This document shows, piece by piece, positions 61,164 through 64,000 of a stretch of 64,000 bases of DNA. Each line of letters starts with the position of its first letter. Position 1 is the stretch's first letter. The notes under the pieces were generated by a model that saw only the letters and a list, made by a program, of their open reading frames with translations, had not been told where the DNA came from and ran no database searches. Source of the DNA: Parapedobacter sp964498395 (lineage in GTDB: Bacteria > Bacteroidota > Bacteroidia > Sphingobacteriales > Sphingobacteriaceae); NCBI GenBank assembly GCA_964498395.1, contig CAZCHE010000001.1, positions 124,001 through 188,000 of the forward strand. The letters run 5' to 3'. A program made the translations under genes and the position numbers.

Positions 61164-61305
61164 GTTTGTTTTATTGGAGGTTACATAATTATTATTAAAT
61201 AGCAAAAAAAGGATATTTTTTTCAAAAATCTACAGAAATTGTGAAGAAAGCATGTATTATTGTGGTGATTTTTAGCTCTTGCGTTTGATTATTAGCTGTT
61301 TCCCC

Positions 61306-63648
61306 ATGATCGTTGTAGCGGTACCTCGCTGTATTCATTTAATTTTGGTTAACGTTCTTGTTTGCTTTTCCCTTGTTGTATCCGGACAGACAGACTACAC
61401 CATCAGTGGCCACATTCGTGACGCCCAAACGGGGGAGACACTGATCGGCGCCAGCATTAGGTTAAAAGATAATCCATCAATAGGCACGCGAACCAATAAC
61501 TATGGCTTTTACTCGCTGACGCTGCCCGCAGGGAACCACCTGTTGGCGTTTTCGCATGTAGGGTATGAGGCCGAGGAGACTGCTGTGGAGTTGGTGGCAG
61601 ACAGGCGCATCGATATGGAACTTCGGAGCGGCGAACTGCTTGATGAAGTGGTTATCACGCGGTCGGGTAGTCGTGACAATGTACGGGATGCGCAAATGGG
61701 TGTGGCACGGGTCGATGTACAGGAAATCAAGCATGTGCCAGTGCTAATGGGTGAACAGGATATATTGAAAACCATCCAGTTGCTCCCCGGTGTACTTGCA
61801 GGTGGTGAGGGGAGCAGCAATTTCTTTGTTCGGGGCGGAGCGGGCGACCAAAATTTGATTCTGCTGGATGAGGCCATGGTGTACAATGCATCCCACTTGT
61901 TCGGCTTTTTTTCTACCTTCAATTCTGATGCCCTGAAGGAAGTTAACCTGTACAAAGGAGGGATGTCTGCCCAATACGGGGGGCGATTGGCCTCGGTGCT
62001 GGACATCAACATGCTTGACGGGAATAAGAAGGCATTTGGTGCCGAAGGGGGGATCGGGCTTATCGCTTCTCGATTGAAGGTGGATGGCCCCATCGTCAAA
62101 GATAAAGGCTCGTTTATGGTGAGTGGGCGGAGAACTTATGCCGATTTATTCCTGAAATTATCCAATGACGAAAGCATCAACAGCAGCCGTTTGTATTTTT
62201 ATGACCTGAATGCCAAGGCGAATTATCGGCTTGATGACAGGAATACGCTTTTCTTATCTGGTTACTTCGGGCGAGATGTATTGGGGTATTCCGATCTCTT
62301 TGGCTTCGACTGGGGCAACGTCACGACGACCTTGCGCTGGAACCACGTGTTGAACAGCCGCTTGTTTACCAATACGACATTGGTGTACAGCAATTTCAAT
62401 TACAACGTCGATATTGACAATGACAGTTTCAATTTCATTATAGCCTCTCGGATACGCAACTATAATGTAAAACAGGATTTTCAATTTTATGCAAATAGCA
62501 AAAATACGTGGCGTTTTGGCGTAAACTTATTGCAGCAGCGAATTTCTCCGGCTAACATCGACGCGGACCAAAATACACCGGTCAATAGCCTGCGGCTTGA
62601 CGATCGGAGCGGAATGGAATTAGCGGCCTATCTTTCACACGAGTGGCAGCCATTGGATCGGTTGAACCTTGTTTACGGCGTCCGTATTAACAACTTCCTG
62701 CTTTTTGGCCCCGGTACTTTTCACCGATACGACCGCGATGGGGATCCGGTAGAAAGCCGGGAGTACAAAAGGGGACAAGTGGTGCAGCATTACCTAAACC
62801 TAGAACCTCGACTGTCACTTAGTTACCAATTGCAGGGAAATAATAGCCTGAAGCTATCCTATAACCGTAATACGCAGAATCTGCATCAATTATCCAATTC
62901 GACGTCTAGCTTGCCCACGGATGCATGGGTGATGAGCAGCAATAACATCAAACCCCAGTTGGCCGATCAGGTGGCATTGGGTTATTACCAGAATTTTGGT
63001 GAAGATGTTTACGAATTTTCGGTCGAGTCGTATTATAAACATATGCAAAACCAGATCGATTACCGTGATGCGGCCGATCTTCAAGCGAATGAGCATATCG
63101 AAGGGGAATTGTTGTATGGTGTCGGTCGAGCATATGGAGTGGAATGGTTCATCAAGAAGCGAGAAGGCCGGCTCAACGGGTGGATAAGCTATGCGCTATC
63201 GCGGAGCGAACGGCAATTTGATGGCATCAACGATGGGAATTGGTTTGTCGCCCGGCAAGATCGCACGCACGATGTGTCTGTCGTAGGGATGTATCAGTTA
63301 TCACCCAAATGGAATATTTCTGGCACTTTTGTCTACAGCACCGGTAATGCAGTAACGTTTCCGAGCGGTAAATATGCGGTGGAAGGAGAAACGATTTGGT
63401 ATTATACCGAACGAAACGGGTATCGGATGCCCGATTACCACCGGCTTGACCTGGGGGCGACGTGGGAATCGAAAGCCACCAAACGGTTTAAGTCTAGTTG
63501 GACATTTGGAATTTACAATGCTTATCATCGAAAAAACGCATACATCATTGATTTCAGGGAAAATGAAGATAATCCAAATATTACGGAAGCCTATCGGATT
63601 GCTTTGTTCGGAATCATTCCCTCAGTGACGTGGAATTTTAAATTTTAA
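61306..63648 (+). CDS. TonB-dependent receptor with carboxypeptidase-D-like domain
   Basis: A 780-residue receptor. A signal peptide (ending SLVVSGQ) is followed by a carboxypeptidase-regulatory-like domain (ISGHIRDAQTGETLIGASIRLKDN, GFYSLTLPAGNHLLAFSHVGYE). The plug (ELLDEVVITR, NFFVRGGAGDQNLILLDEAMVYN) and a barrel ending FGIIPSVTWNFKF complete it. It is the shorter, non-SusC type, and is followed after 4 bases by a DUF4249 gene, the usual lipoprotein partner of this type. The substrate is unknown. The ATG at 61306 is preferred to the TTG at 61279. Confidence 0.92.
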   Translation: MIVVAVPRCIHLILVNVLVCFSLVVSGQTDYTISGHIRDAQTGETLIGASIRLKDNPSIGTRTNNYGFYSLTLPAGNHLLAFSHVGYEAEETAVELVADRRIDMELRSGELLDEVVITRSGSRDNVRDAQMGVARVDVQEIKHVPVLMGEQDILKTIQLLPGVLAGGEGSSNFFVRGGAGDQNLILLDEAMVYNASHLFGFFSTFNSDALKEVNLYKGGMSAQYGGRLASVLDINMLDGNKKAFGAEGGIGLIASRLKVDGPIVKDKGSFMVSGRRTYADLFLKLSNDESINSSRLYFYDLNAKANYRLDDRNTLFLSGYFGRDVLGYSDLFGFDWGNVTTTLRWNHVLNSRLFTNTTLVYSNFNYNVDIDNDSFNFIIASRIRNYNVKQDFQFYANSKNTWRFGVNLLQQRISPANIDADQNTPVNSLRLDDRSGMELAAYLSHEWQPLDRLNLVYGVRINNFLLFGPGTFHRYDRDGDPVESREYKRGQVVQHYLNLEPRLSLSYQLQGNNSLKLSYNRNTQNLHQLSNSTSSLPTDAWVMSSNNIKPQLADQVALGYYQNFGEDVYEFSVESYYKHMQNQIDYRDAADLQANEHIEGELLYGVGRAYGVEWFIKKREGRLNGWISYALSRSERQFDGINDGNWFVARQDRTHDVSVVGMYQLSPKWNISGTFVYSTGNAVTFPSGKYAVEGETIWYYTERNGYRMPDYHRLDLGATWESKATKRFKSSWTFGIYNAYHRKNAYIIDFRENEDNPNITEAYRIALFGIIPSVTWNFKF

Positions 63649-63652
63649 CGAA

Positions 63653-64000
63653 ATGAAATGGTCATCATATATTACCTTATTAATCATTGCATTACTATCT
63701 TCCTGTGAAGATGTGATTGATATTGATCTGAAGGATGTGTCGCCAAAATTGGTGATCATTGCCAATGTAACTGTTTTTGAAGAAGCTAGGGTGACTATTA
63801 GTCGGACCGTGCCGTTTGCGGCTGAGCAACCTTTTGACCCGGTTTCGGGAGCGGAGGTTATGCTGATAGGTATGGAAGGGTATACTACTTTCCAGGAAGT
63901 CAGCCCTGGTCATTATGCTCCGCAGGCAGATGACCTCACTGTGGGAGGGCACGTGATTGACCTATGGTCCGAATTTAGACTACTCGTGGTGGTTGATGGT
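63653..64000 (+). CDS. DUF4249-family lipoprotein (5' part, runs off the window)
   Basis: The first 116 residues of a lipoprotein with signal MKWSSYITLLIIALLSSC, followed by EDVIDIDLKDVSPKLVIIANVT, the family opening, and VTISRTVPFA, FDPVSGAEVMLIG. DUF4249 proteins are encoded next to TonB receptors, as here, and probably form the surface lid or partner of the receptor. The end lies beyond 64000. Confidence 0.88.
   Translation, partial: MKWSSYITLLIIALLSSCEDVIDIDLKDVSPKLVIIANVTVFEEARVTISRTVPFAAEQPFDPVSGAEVMLIGMEGYTTFQEVSPGHYAPQADDLTVGGHVIDLWSEFRLLVVVDG

Overview
The window looks like chromosomal DNA from a member of the Bacteroidota, most likely the family Sphingobacteriaceae (inference). The reasons are paired SusC/SusD genes, a TonB receptor paired with a DUF4249 lipoprotein, many lipoprotein signal peptides, weak Shine-Dalgarno sequences, and repeated promoters of the TTTG (-33) / TAnnTTTG (-7) type that is specific to this phylum. 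No insertion sequence, phage gene or CRISPR array is visible. Genes lie on both strands in short operons.

Layout. Positions 1-792 hold the 5' part of a persulfide-dioxygenase-like metallo-hydrolase on the minus strand. At 981-3863 a TPP riboswitch with an intrinsic terminator controls four overlapping genes: a SAM methyltransferase, a PurM/HypE-like protein, a divergent ThiE-like protein and a Trm112-like zinc protein. Two secreted proteins follow (4098-5898). Positions 6155-23713 form a complete maltodextrin locus: a LacI-type regulator, a promoter with a perfect palindromic operator, a lipoprotein amylase, SusC, SusD, a SusE-like protein, a periplasmic GH13 enzyme, beta-phosphoglucomutase, GH65 maltose phosphorylase, a second lipoprotein amylase and an SLC45-type MFS transporter. 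Together they would bind and cut starch outside, import maltose, and split it by phosphorolysis to glucose and glucose 6-phosphate.

A coiled-coil protein, a TPR protein and tRNA-Ser(GGA) come next. Then follows an accessory-looking stretch (25.5-31.2 kb): amidohydrolase with divergent AraC regulator, glycosyltransferase, an AT-rich methyltransferase and DHFR-like pair, and a small membrane protein. Positions 31.4-37.1 kb hold two large envelope proteins (ThuA-sugar dehydrogenase-cytochrome c fusion; an anchored beta-propeller protein). Housekeeping and mixed genes follow: DUF423, priA, an outer-membrane protein, pcm, a membrane MutS-like ATPase, a hotdog thioesterase, DUF779 plus aldehyde dehydrogenase with a divergent AraC regulator, smpB and a DtxR-family regulator.

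At 48652-53686 there is a compact five-gene cluster of ligases and hydrolases: alpha/beta hydrolase, ATP-grasp ligase, GCS2-type carboxylate-amine ligase, class I glutamine amidotransferase and a second ATP-grasp-like protein. It has the shape of a small-molecule or peptide amide-forming pathway with no function I can name. The window closes with sucD, a SpoU-type RNA methyltransferase, rpsT, two DUF1080 lipoproteins, an AraC regulator, a succinyl-CoA:acetate CoA-transferase, oxyR, and a TonB receptor with the start of its DUF4249 partner.

The two strongest candidates for undescribed biology are the TPP-riboswitch operon that couples a methyltransferase and Trm112-like protein to thiamin-type folds, and the five-gene ligase cluster.
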